Of a stretch of 64,000 nucleotides of DNA, positions 48,066 to 55,964 are shown piece by piece. The stretch is taken from positions 2,278,001 through 2,342,000 of the forward strand of contig NZ_CP139715.1 in assembly GCF_034377285.1 (NCBI RefSeq). Direction: 5' to 3'. The notes under the pieces are model-generated. The model made no database searches. It was given only the letters and a program-made list of their open reading frames with translations, and was not told the DNA's origin. The position numbers and the translations under genes were made by a program. Numbering within the stretch: the first letter of the stretch is position 1; every line of letters begins with the position of its first letter. This stretch comes from Thalassobaculum sp. OXR-137. Lineage in GTDB: Bacteria > Pseudomonadota > Alphaproteobacteria > Thalassobaculales > Thalassobaculaceae.

Positions 48066-48179
48066 CTTCCTGGACGGCGCCTGGACTTGATCCGGGGGCC
48101 GATCCAGGACCGTGATTCTGGCGCCGGGTACAGGATCCTGGATCGGCCGCCGGACGGTGTCCGGCGTCCGTCCAGGAAG
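48066..48179. repeat. Palindromic intergenic element, copy 9 (CTTCCTGGACGG type)
   Basis: CTTCCTGGACGG at 48066 pairs with CCGTCCAGGAAG ending at 48179. Nested inside, GGCCGATCCAGGA pairs with TCCTGGATCGGCC, and the left half includes CTGGACTTGATCCGGG, similar to the half-palindrome of copies 1 and 2. It lies in the tandem gap between the TPP-enzyme and glutathione transferase genes. Confidence 0.88.
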
Positions 48180-48294
48180 TCGGTTGGAAATGGATCTGAA
48201 GACGTTCCCACGCTGTTCAAATCTGTCTCCTCCTTCCGCGCGCTGCCTGCTGTAGGGTGTCGGCCGCCAGAAGAACCGACGGGAGGCCGCCGCC

Positions 48295-48915
48295 ATGAAG
48301 CTCTATTACACCCCGAACTCGCCCTATGCCCGGATCTGCCGGGTCACCGCGATCGAGAGCGGCCTCGGCGAGCAACTGGAGCTCGACTGGGTCGGCCTGC
48401 GCACCCCCGACAGCCCGGTCATCCCGATCTCGCCGCTCGGTCGGGTGCCGCTGCTGGAGGATGGCGACCTCGTCCTGTCCGAAGCCCGGCACATCTGCGC
48501 CTATCTCGACGAGAAGTCGGGCAAACAGACCGTTGCCCCGTACGGCGACTGGCCGGCGGTGGCCTCGGAGGCCCAGTCGCTCGCCTTCCTCGACGTGGCC
48601 ACCGTCTGGTCGCGCGAGACGCGCCGCCAGGAGGAGGACCGCTCCAAGTTCATGCTCGACGTGGCCGACATCCAGGTCCGCCGCGGCCTCGCCCATCTGA
48701 ACAAGACCCTGAGCGTGCCGGCGGGGGCGCCGCCGATCAGCTTCGACACGCTCTGCATCGTTGCCGGCATCGGCATGATGGAGTTCTACGAGCTGGTGCC
48801 GGACTGGCGGAAGACCTACCCGACCCTCGCCGCCTGGTCCGACGCCTACGACACGGTGGAGTCGATCGCCACCAGCAAACCCAGCCAGGACGCTCTGCGT
48901 CCTCTCACGCGCTGA
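48295..48915 (+). CDS. Glutathione S-transferase family protein
   Basis: A 206-residue GST: N-terminal thioredoxin-like domain KLYYTPNSPYARICRVTAIE, with PLGRVPLLEDGDLVLSEARH as the glutathione site (VP followed by the ES-type E-A pair), and a helical C-terminal domain from about residue 85 to the end. The Ser of 'SPYARICR' is the likely catalytic residue. CGGGAGG precedes the ATG. It is next to a CoA-transferase gene but lies 56 bp away, so co-transcription is possible. Confidence 0.85.
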   Translation: MKLYYTPNSPYARICRVTAIESGLGEQLELDWVGLRTPDSPVIPISPLGRVPLLEDGDLVLSEARHICAYLDEKSGKQTVAPYGDWPAVASEAQSLAFLDVATVWSRETRRQEEDRSKFMLDVADIQVRRGLAHLNKTLSVPAGAPPISFDTLCIVAGIGMMEFYELVPDWRKTYPTLAAWSDAYDTVESIATSKPSQDALRPLTR

Positions 48916-48971
48916 CGCCCTGCGTCCGCTCACACGATAACGAACCCCCAAGACCCGCATACGAGGCCCCC

Positions 48972-50192
48972 ATGTCCGCCCTTCCGCTCGACGGCGTGCG
49001 CATCTTCGACCTGACGCGCATCCTTGCCGGCCCCACCGCCACCCAGCTTCTCGGCGATCTCGGTGCCGATGTGATCAAGATCGAACGGCCGGGCCAGGGC
49101 GACGACACGCGCAAATGGGGGCCGCCCTATGTGAAGGGGCCGGACGGCGAGGACACGACCGAGAGCGCCTATTACCTCTGCGCCAACCGCTCCAAGCGCT
49201 CGATCACCATCGACCTTGCCAGCGCCGACGGCATCGCCCTGGCCAAGCGGCTCCTGGCCGAATGCGACGTGCTGGTGGAGAACTTCAAGGTCGGCTCGCT
49301 CGCCAAGCTCGGTCTCGGCTACGACCAGCTCAAGGAGGAGTTCCCGGGCCTGGTCTACTGCTCGGTCACCGGCTTTGGGCAGACCGGCCCCTATGCGGAA
49401 CGGGCGGGCTACGACTTCCTGGCTCAGGGGATGGGCGGGATCATGTCTGTCACCGGCACGCCGGGGGTGGAACCGGTGAAGGTCGGGGTCGGCATCGCCG
49501 ACGTGATGACCGGCATGTACGCCGCCACCAACATTCTCGCCGCCCTGCGCCACCGCGACCGGACGGGCGAGGGTCAGCATATCGACGTCTGTCTGCTCGA
49601 CACCCAGGTGGCCTGGCTGGTGAACGAGGGGACCAACTACCTGGTCTCCGGCGAGGTGCCGAAGCCCATGGGCAACGAGCACCCGAACATCGTGCCCTAC
49701 AAGGTGTTCCCCACGGCAGACGGCCACGTCATCCTGGCCTGCGGCAACGACCGGCAGTTCCAGGGCTGGTGCGACGTGGCCGGGGCGCACGAGCTGAAGA
49801 ACAATCCGGATTACGCCACCAACCCGCTGCGCCTGAAGAACCGGGTCGCGCTCTACGCGGCGATGCCCGACTACATGATGACCAAGACCACCGACGAGTG
49901 GGTGGCGGCGCTGGAGGCGGCCAAGGTGCCGTGCGGGCCGGTGAACACCATCGACCGCGCCTTCGCCGACCCGCAGGTGCAGGCGCGCGGGATGCGCATC
50001 GACCTGCCCCACCCGCTGGCAGGCGAGGGGACGGTGCCGCTGATCGCCAACCCCGTGAAGCTGTCCGGCACGCCGGTGCGCTACCGCTACGCCCCGCCCA
50101 CCCTGGGCCAGCATACCGACGAGGTGCTGGCGGAGATTCTCGGCCTGTCCGCCGAGGAGATCGCCGCCGAAAGGGACAAGGGTGCCGTCTGA
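48972..50192 (+). CDS. CaiB/BaiF-type (class III) CoA-transferase
   Basis: A 406-residue protein with the family I/III core: GVRIFDLTRILAGPTATQLL, IKIERPGQGDDTRKWGPPYV, NRSKRSITIDLASADGIALA, then DVCLLDTQVAWLVNEGTNYL, where Asp of 'LLD' is the probable catalytic residue forming the anhydride with CoA. Such enzymes move CoA between carboxylic acids (for example formyl-, succinyl- or carnitinyl-CoA). The substrate is unknown, but the nearby TPP enzyme hints at a 2-hydroxy- or 2-oxo-acid degradation module. It overlaps the EamA transporter start by 11 bp. Confidence 0.87.
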   Translation: MSALPLDGVRIFDLTRILAGPTATQLLGDLGADVIKIERPGQGDDTRKWGPPYVKGPDGEDTTESAYYLCANRSKRSITIDLASADGIALAKRLLAECDVLVENFKVGSLAKLGLGYDQLKEEFPGLVYCSVTGFGQTGPYAERAGYDFLAQGMGGIMSVTGTPGVEPVKVGVGIADVMTGMYAATNILAALRHRDRTGEGQHIDVCLLDTQVAWLVNEGTNYLVSGEVPKPMGNEHPNIVPYKVFPTADGHVILACGNDRQFQGWCDVAGAHELKNNPDYATNPLRLKNRVALYAAMPDYMMTKTTDEWVAALEAAKVPCGPVNTIDRAFADPQVQARGMRIDLPHPLAGEGTVPLIANPVKLSGTPVRYRYAPPTLGQHTDEVLAEILGLSAEEIAAERDKGAV

Positions 50193-51111
50193 CCTGTCCG
50201 TGGAGCAGGCGATCGATCGCCGCCGGCTGACGGTCGCCGCCCTGTTCATGACCGGGGCAGCCTCGCTGGTGGCGGCCACCACACTGATGGCCAAGGTACT
50301 GGGCCAGGACCTCTTGGGGCCGCCGCTGCCGGGCTTCATGGTCAGTGCGGGGCGGTTCCTGTTCGCCTGGATGGCGCTCGTGCCGGTGATCCTGATCATG
50401 CGGCCGGGCTTCGCGGGGACGAAGTGGCGGCTGCACGTCTACCGCTCGGTCTCCGGGTGGGCGACGGTGACCTGCATCTTTACCGCGGCGGCACTGATGC
50501 CGCTGGGGGATGCGACGGCGATCTCCTTCCTCAATCCGCTGATCGCCATGGTGCTGGCGATCCCGCTGCTGGGCGAGCGGGTCGGGCCGTGGCGCTGGGG
50601 AGCGGCGGCGGCGGCGGTGCTGGGGGCGCTGGTGCTGATCCGGCCGGGCATGGCGGCGTTCCAACCGGCGGCGCTGATCGCGCTGGGGGCGGCGGTGTTC
50701 GGGGCGTTCGAGGTGATCTTCGTCAAGCAGCTCGCCGGCAAGGCCGAGGGTGGCGGCGAGCCGCCGGTCCGCATCCTGTTCGTGAACAATTCCATCGGCG
50801 CGACCGTGGCGCTCTGCGTGGCGCTGACGGTCTGGCAATGGCCGACGCAGCAGCAGTGGATGGTGCTCGCCGCCATCGGCTTCACCATGGTGACCGCCCA
50901 GAGCCTGTTCATCCAGGCGATGAAACGGGCGGATGCCAGCTACGTGATCCCGTTCTTCTACGCCACGCTGGTCTTCGCGGCGCTGTACGATGCGGCAGTG
51001 TTCGGGGTGATACCCATGCCGCTGTCGATCGTGGGCGCCGCGCTGATCGTCACCGGCGCCATCGTGCTGGTCTGGCGCGAGCGGGTGAACCGGGTGGTGG
51101 AGGAAACGTAA
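50182..51111 (+). CDS. DMT-superfamily (EamA) transporter
   Basis: A 309-residue protein with ten transmembrane helices in two EamA repeats, for example VAALFMTGAASLVAATTLMA, GFMVSAGRFLFAWMALVPVI, WGAAAAAVLGALVLIRPGMA and LVFAALYDAAVFGVIPMPLS. It is an inner-membrane metabolite exporter or importer; the substrate may be the compound handled by the CoA-transferase, with which its GTG start overlaps by 11 bp. A strong palindromic element starts 8 bp after its stop. Confidence 0.85.
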   Translation: MPSDLSVEQAIDRRRLTVAALFMTGAASLVAATTLMAKVLGQDLLGPPLPGFMVSAGRFLFAWMALVPVILIMRPGFAGTKWRLHVYRSVSGWATVTCIFTAAALMPLGDATAISFLNPLIAMVLAIPLLGERVGPWRWGAAAAAVLGALVLIRPGMAAFQPAALIALGAAVFGAFEVIFVKQLAGKAEGGGEPPVRILFVNNSIGATVALCVALTVWQWPTQQQWMVLAAIGFTMVTAQSLFIQAMKRADASYVIPFFYATLVFAALYDAAVFGVIPMPLSIVGAALIVTGAIVLVWRERVNRVVEET

Positions 51112-51118
51112 TTTTGAA

Positions 51119-51217
51119 CACTCCCCGGATTTATTCCGGGGCGAGGCGAACCGCATGCGGATTGGGTCCAATGTTCGCGTGAGCTGCGGTCTCACCCCGG
51201 AATAAATCCGGGGAGTG
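51119..51217. repeat. Palindromic intergenic element, copy 10 (CCCCGGATTTATTCCGGGG type)
   Basis: The left arm begins CACTCCCCGGATTTATTCCG at 51119 and the right arm ends CGGAATAAATCCGGGGAGTG at 51217; the 23-bp arms are exact reverse complements and are identical to those of copy 7, 8 kb away. It lies in the convergent gap between the EamA transporter and an acetyltransferase gene. Confidence 0.95.
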
Positions 51218-51238
51218 TGTGTAGGAGAAAGGGAGCGG

Positions 51239-51709
51239 TTACCCCAGCTCCAGCGTCATGAACACGCTGTAGGGATCCTCCCGGTAGTCCCCGAACGGCC
51301 CGCACTCGGTGAAGCCGTAGCGCGCATACAGCGCCCGGGCGGCGGCGAAGCCGTCGGGGGAGCCGGTCTCCAGGCTGAGCCGCGTGTAGCCCCGTGCCCT
51401 GGCCCTGGCGATCGCATGCTCGACGATCCGGCCGGCCACCCCCTTGCCGCGATGGGCGGCGGCGGTGTGCATCGACTTGATCTCGCCGTGGTCCGGCGAC
51501 AGCTCCTTTAGGGCGCCGCAGCCGATCAGGGCATCGCCTTCCCACACGCTCCAGAACGTCACCTCCGCCACCCGCAGCCCGCTCAGGTCCAGCGCATGGC
51601 GGCTCTCGGCCGGCGAGTGCAGGGCCATGGTGTCGAGATGGGTCTGCAGCAGCGCGTGCACCTCGGCCAGGTCCAGCCCGCCTTCGCGGATCTCGGGCAT
51701 CGCCGTCAT
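51239..51709 (-). CDS. GNAT family N-acetyltransferase
   Basis: A 156-residue acetyltransferase: LIGCGALKELSPDHGEIKSM (beta4-beta5), then HTAAAHRGKGVAGRIVEHAI with the RGKGxxG acetyl-CoA loop and SLETGSPDGFAAARALYARY near the end. The sequence from SPAESRHALDLSGL is typical of a YafP/PhnO-like group. ATG 51709 has GGAGAG upstream; GTG 51715 overlapping the previous stop is an alternative. It is the last gene of a minus-strand operon. Confidence 0.85.
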   Translation of the reverse strand: MTAMPEIREGGLDLAEVHALLQTHLDTMALHSPAESRHALDLSGLRVAEVTFWSVWEGDALIGCGALKELSPDHGEIKSMHTAAAHRGKGVAGRIVEHAIARARARGYTRLSLETGSPDGFAAARALYARYGFTECGPFGDYREDPYSVFMTLELG

Positions 51710-51711
51710 CG

Positions 51712-52542
51712 TCACTCTCCGGCCAGGGCACGCGCGGCCTCGGCGATCTCCGTCGGGATCGAGGAGGGGCGCCGGGCGTTCATATCCAGATGCACGCCGA
51801 ACTGGGACAGCTCGGCTACCAGGTCGCCGGTATCGGCCCGGATCATCCGGTGCACCATGCGCATGGACGACCGGCCGATGCCGCCGATGGTGGATTCGGT
51901 GTCCAGCGGCACGCCGACCCAGGGCAGGGCGCCGAGCGTCATCTGGAACTCGAAGGTCGAGTAGCCGACCCGGTTGTCGCGCATATGCGACGGCGTCCAG
52001 CCGATGGCGTTCAGCAGTTGCCCGCCGGCGGCGGTGAAGCGGTGGACCATGGCGTCCAGCGTCAGCCGGCCATAGGCGTCCACGTCCTTGGGAAAGACCA
52101 CGTCGGTTGCCGCCGGCACCCATTCGGCGTCGGCGCCGACGGCCGGGCGCGCCTCGCGGGGGTCGCCGTCCCACTCGGCATAGCCGTCGAGGGAGATCGG
52201 GCTGTCCAGGGCGAAGGTCTGCTCGGTGGTCGCGGCGACGGCATCCGCCTCCATGTCGATGAGCTTGTGGCCGATGGTCAGCCCGCCGCCGGAAACACCG
52301 TCGCCGGTCGCCCGGATCGGCGCGGAGACGATGCGGTAACTGTCGCCGGCCCGGAGTTCCTTCTTGTAGCGGGTGTAGCAGGCGGTGGTGCGCGCCTCCT
52401 TCGCCAGCACGCCCAGGCCGAGCAGCGCCCGGTCGCCGGCCGCACGGAACTTCTCGTAGTAATAGGCCACCGTGAAATGCTCGACGATGTCGCATTCCCA
52501 GGGCGGCACGGCGGATCGGAAGGTCTCGTGGAAATCGGTCAC
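51712..52542 (-). CDS. Double-hotdog acyl-CoA thioesterase-like protein
   Basis: A 276-residue protein made of two hotdog halves. The first has VPPWECDIVEHFTVAYYYEK, resembling the 'D.d..gHvn...y' active site of 4-hydroxybenzoyl-CoA-type thioesterases. The second starts near DAYGRLTLDAMVHRFTAAGG and ends with a strand RMVHRMIRADTGDLVAELSQ. Length and symmetry fit acyl-ACP/acyl-CoA thioesterases of the FatA/betainyl-CoA type. The substrate is unknown. It is overlapped 3' by the acetyltransferase and follows the amidohydrolase by 30 bp. Confidence 0.7.
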   Translation of the reverse strand: MTDFHETFRSAVPPWECDIVEHFTVAYYYEKFRAAGDRALLGLGVLAKEARTTACYTRYKKELRAGDSYRIVSAPIRATGDGVSGGGLTIGHKLIDMEADAVAATTEQTFALDSPISLDGYAEWDGDPREARPAVGADAEWVPAATDVVFPKDVDAYGRLTLDAMVHRFTAAGGQLLNAIGWTPSHMRDNRVGYSTFEFQMTLGALPWVGVPLDTESTIGGIGRSSMRMVHRMIRADTGDLVAELSQFGVHLDMNARRPSSIPTEIAEAARALAGE

Positions 52543-52572
52543 GCGGTCAGTCCCCCTGAAGGCATCGGTCGG

Positions 52573-53472
52573 TCACAGACGATAGAAGCGGGTGGCGGTG
52601 TCGTGGAAGACCGCTTCCAGCTCGGGCCCGGTCAGGCCGGACAGGATCTCGAGGAAGCCTTCCAACTGGTCGCGGAAGCCGACGCGCAGGCTGGCCGGCG
52701 GGAAGTTGGAGGCCCACATGCAGCGCTCGGGCCCGAAGATCTCCAGCGCCTCCAGCACCACGCCCCGGTTGCTCTCCACGCTCCAGGGCGCGTCCTTGAG
52801 CCCGAGTTCGGAGAGTTTCAGGTGCACCCAGGGGATCCGGGCGATGCGCTTCATCTCGGCCCGCCAGGCGGCGAGGCCCTCGGGCGAGCGGTCCCAGGGG
52901 AAGCCGGTATGGTTCACCACCACCGGGATCTCCGGGTGTTTCTCGATCAGCTCGGCCGCCTCGCCCAGATGCCAGAACGGCACCCGCAGATCGTAGCTGA
53001 GCCCGAACCGCCCCAGCGCGGCATAGCCGCGGCGCCAGGCCGGATCGGACAGGCTGCGCGCGCCGTCCGGCCGCGGCGCGTCGATGGCGGCCGAGGTCAC
53101 CGGCTTGGAGCGGATGCCGCGCATCAGCGGCGAGCGGCAATGGCCCTCCAGCTTCGCCTCGACCTCGGGATCGTCCAGCCAGACATGACCGACGATGGCA
53201 TCGGGCATTCCGGCCTCGGCGGCGAGCGCGGTCAGCCACTCGGTTTCGGCGACCTGGTTGTCCCGGTCCCACTCGGCTTCGCAGTGCACGGTCTTGACGA
53301 TGTCGAAACCGACCGCATCTCGCTTGTAGTCCTCTGGAAGATAGGTGCGTTTCAACGCAGTGTAGTCGCCGAGGAAGAAATGCGGTTCCGGGCGGTCAAT
53401 GAGCCAGGGGTAATAGTTCGCCTCCAGGTCCCAGAGATGGTGATGAGAGTCGACGATCTTCAGATCGGTCAT
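52573..53472 (-). CDS. Amidohydrolase-superfamily metal-dependent hydrolase (lactonase-like)
   Basis: A 299-residue TIM-barrel hydrolase of the COG3618 group: IVDSHHHLWDLEANYYPWL (metal-binding HxH near residue 10), then VKTVHCEAEWDRDN, RGIRSKPVTSA, VVVNHTGFPWDRSPEGLAAW and CMWASNFPPASLRV (equivalent of the final Asp-containing strand). Such enzymes hydrolyse lactones or cyclic amides; the substrate is unknown. It is the first gene of a minus-strand operon with the thioesterase and acetyltransferase, divergent from pfk. Confidence 0.82.
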   Translation of the reverse strand: MTDLKIVDSHHHLWDLEANYYPWLIDRPEPHFFLGDYTALKRTYLPEDYKRDAVGFDIVKTVHCEAEWDRDNQVAETEWLTALAAEAGMPDAIVGHVWLDDPEVEAKLEGHCRSPLMRGIRSKPVTSAAIDAPRPDGARSLSDPAWRRGYAALGRFGLSYDLRVPFWHLGEAAELIEKHPEIPVVVNHTGFPWDRSPEGLAAWRAEMKRIARIPWVHLKLSELGLKDAPWSVESNRGVVLEALEIFGPERCMWASNFPPASLRVGFRDQLEGFLEILSGLTGPELEAVFHDTATRFYRL

Positions 53473-53567
53473 GCGGCGCGGTCCGGCTTACTCGTGTCCC
53501 GGGGAGCATGGCACGGCCCGGCGCCGCGGGCCAAGAGATGCACCGACGGATTGAACGAGGGAAAAGA

Positions 53568-54665
53568 ATGACCAAACGGATTGCGGTACTGACGAGCGGC
53601 GGCGACTGCGCCGGCCTGAACGCCGCGATCCGCGCGGTCGTACTCCACGCGAACACGATCTACGGCTGGGAGGTGATCGGGATCGAGGACGGCACCCGCG
53701 GCGTCATGGAGCGCCCGATGCGGGTCCATCCCCTGGACCCGTCCGGCTTCGACGGCCACATGCTGCGCCGCGCCGGGACCATGCTGGGCAGCGTGAGCAC
53801 CGGCGACCCCTTCGCCTTTCCCTCGCCGCACGGACCGGTGGACCGGTCGGAGGAGATCGTCACCGGCCTGAAGGACCTCGGCATCGACGGCCTGATCGGC
53901 ATCGGCGGCGACGGCAGCATGCAGATCCTGGACAAGATCATGCAGCGCGCCGACCTGCCCTTCATCGGCATTCCCAAGACCATCGACAACGACGTCTTCG
54001 GCACCGACACCACCATCGGCTTCGACACGGCGGTGACGGTGGCGGTGGAGGCGCTGGACCGGCTGCACCCCACGGCGCAGAGCCATAATCGTGTGATGAT
54101 CCTGGAGGTCATGGGCCGCGATGCCGGCCATATCGCCACCCATGCCGCCGTCGCCGGCGGCGCCGATGTCTGTCTGATCCCGGAGTTCCGCTATTCCATG
54201 GAAGGGGTGGTCGAGACGATCCAGAGCGTGGGTCATCACGGCCGCCGGTTCTCGTTGATCGTGGTGGCCGAGGCGACGCCGAAATCCGACGGGACCCAGG
54301 CCATGCGCCCGCGCCCCGGCGGCGGCGAGCGCTATGGCGGCATCGGCGAGTGGATCGGCGACGAACTGGAGAAGCGGATCGGCGCCGACGTGCGCGTCAC
54401 CACGCTCGGCCATGTCCAGCGCGGCGCCGAGCCGAACGCGGCCGACCGGGTGCTGGCCAGCGCCCTCGGCGTCCATGCGGTCGACCTGATGGCCAAGGGC
54501 AAGACGGGTCGGGTAGCGGTCTGGCGCAACCGGGGCGTGGGCGACGTGTCCATCGAGGACGTGGTGTCCAACAAGCGCCCGGTCTCCGCCGACGACATCG
54601 TCGTGCGCACGGCGCTGGGGCTGGGAATCTATCTCGGCGACGTGCCACTTCCGGCGGTCGAATAG
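53568..54665 (+). CDS. pfk: 6-phosphofructokinase (ATP/PPi group III-like)
   Basis: A 365-residue phosphofructokinase: AVLTSGGDCAGLNAAIRAVV at the start, GIGGDGSMQILDKIM (residues about 111-125), IPKTIDNDVFGTDTTIGFDT (136 onward) and EVMGRDAGHIATHAAVAGGA. Gly116 at the position equivalent to E. coli Gly104 is associated with ATP use, whereas Lys137 in PKTIDND (Gly in E. coli) is found in PPi-type and group III enzymes. The combination points to an ATP-using group III-like enzyme. It phosphorylates fructose 6-phosphate in glycolysis. ATG 53568 follows GAGGGAAAAG. Confidence 0.9.
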   Translation: MTKRIAVLTSGGDCAGLNAAIRAVVLHANTIYGWEVIGIEDGTRGVMERPMRVHPLDPSGFDGHMLRRAGTMLGSVSTGDPFAFPSPHGPVDRSEEIVTGLKDLGIDGLIGIGGDGSMQILDKIMQRADLPFIGIPKTIDNDVFGTDTTIGFDTAVTVAVEALDRLHPTAQSHNRVMILEVMGRDAGHIATHAAVAGGADVCLIPEFRYSMEGVVETIQSVGHHGRRFSLIVVAEATPKSDGTQAMRPRPGGGERYGGIGEWIGDELEKRIGADVRVTTLGHVQRGAEPNAADRVLASALGVHAVDLMAKGKTGRVAVWRNRGVGDVSIEDVVSNKRPVSADDIVVRTALGLGIYLGDVPLPAVE

Positions 54666-54690
54666 GGAGGTCGAGCAAAGATATTCTTCA

Positions 54691-55821
54691 TCACAGATAT
54701 ATCGTATTCGGGTCTTCGGGATTGACGCCTACGAGCAGGAACGATCCGTACCGACCGAAATCGACCAGAAAAGCATCATCGACATAGCCATACGAAGGAA
54801 CGGTATCATTGGTCTTGTAGATAAAATCGACACCAAGTTCAAATCCGTAGATCGTGTCCTGCCCGAAGTTTGAGAGGTAATATCCGGCGCTGAAGATATC
54901 GGAACCCAGGTTACCGAACAGCACATCATTGCCGGGTCCCCCTTCGATCGTGTCACTGTCCTGACCGCCATAGATGGTGTCATTGCCTGAGCCTCCCGAC
55001 AGGTAGTCTCCGCCATGATTTCCATACACGAGATCGTCTCCGATGCCTCCATTGATGAGGTCATGTCCATCCCGCAGGGCGGATGGAGTGCCGGATGGCA
55101 CCCCGCCGTTCTGGCCGCCATAAAGTGTGTCGTTGCCGGAAGAGCCAAACAGCAAGTCTTCCCCTTGATTCCCATATACGAGGTCATCGCCGCCATATCC
55201 GAAGATCGTGTCGTCACCGCCGGCGCCATAAAATATATCTGAGTTGGGCGCGCCGGCCATGCTTTCGGCCGCGGCCGTTCCCTTCCATTCGCCCGTATTA
55301 CCGCTACCAGGTGCGCCGTACAGAGACTGAATGATCGAGACGTCGTAGTCTGTCAAAGACGTGTGATTTTTTTCGAATGTGTTCATAACAGATGATGTAT
55401 GAGTAATAATTTCGATGCCTAAAATTTGACCGATACCTATAAGTGATGCTCGATCGAAGTAATCTATATCTGATCTGTCGAGAAGAATATGTACGCCTTC
55501 TAGTGCGCTGTTTCCGACTATTAAGTCGTCATCAGTGGTGAACATCTGCGTATATACAATGTTACCGCCTCGGCCATCCCCATCTGAGCCGTTACTAGTT
55601 AGTGCCCAGGAGATAAGGACCTGAGCGGCATACGGATCAAGAACCTCTTCGAAAGTAAGGTCTGATTGAGAAGACCAAGCATCCAGCGCTGAGCGGAACC
55701 GGTCTTGGTAAGACTGATCGAGCTCAGAGAAATTGTCGGATACGCCGCCAACACTGAACGTGTAAGTGATCGGACGTTCCGAGAAGAAATAGAAACCCCT
55801 GTAGTCAGACTGACGCAGCAT
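54691..55821 (-). CDS. RTX-repeat protein with a degenerate (inactive) serralysin-type M10 protease domain
   Basis: A 376-residue protein without signal peptide. Residues 1-170 follow the serralysin catalytic domain: ITYTFSVGG, then RFRSALDAWSSQSDLTFEEV, a DSxDID-like HILLDRSDIDYFDRASL and SVMNTFE (Met-turn), and LTDYDVSIIQSLYGA. The zinc motif HExxHxxGxxH, however, is replaced by LIGIGQILGIEI (127-138) with a one-residue deletion, so no zinc ligand or catalytic Glu remains. Residues 195-310 hold about ten GGxGxDxUx calcium-binding repeats, followed by a type I secretion-like C-terminal region. The gene is visibly AT-richer than its neighbours, especially in the N-terminal half, indicating horizontal acquisition. 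ABC/membrane fusion export genes are not adjacent. Confidence 0.85.
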   Translation of the reverse strand: MLRQSDYRGFYFFSERPITYTFSVGGVSDNFSELDQSYQDRFRSALDAWSSQSDLTFEEVLDPYAAQVLISWALTSNGSDGDGRGGNIVYTQMFTTDDDLIVGNSALEGVHILLDRSDIDYFDRASLIGIGQILGIEIITHTSSVMNTFEKNHTSLTDYDVSIIQSLYGAPGSGNTGEWKGTAAAESMAGAPNSDIFYGAGGDDTIFGYGGDDLVYGNQGEDLLFGSSGNDTLYGGQNGGVPSGTPSALRDGHDLINGGIGDDLVYGNHGGDYLSGGSGNDTIYGGQDSDTIEGGPGNDVLFGNLGSDIFSAGYYLSNFGQDTIYGFELGVDFIYKTNDTVPSYGYVDDAFLVDFGRYGSFLLVGVNPEDPNTIYL

Positions 55822-55840
55822 AACTATTTGACCCTATGAG

Positions 55841-55857
55841 GGAATTTTCAGAATTCC
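55841..55857. promoter_or_regulatory. Palindromic site upstream of the RTX gene
   Basis: GGAATT-TTCAG-AATTCC is an exact 6-bp inverted repeat with a 5-bp spacer, about 20 bp upstream of the RTX start codon in an AT-rich intergenic stretch. It could be an operator for that gene or the divergent oxidoreductase; no matching regulator is adjacent. Confidence 0.35.
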
Positions 55858-55964
55858 AGTATCATAAGAAGGGCTTTTCGGTTGGTCAATGCAACTCAGG
55901 CGTTTGCCCGACGATTTCGGAATGTGCCAGTGACTCGGCCGTCGGACCCCTCTAGGCTTTCGTC

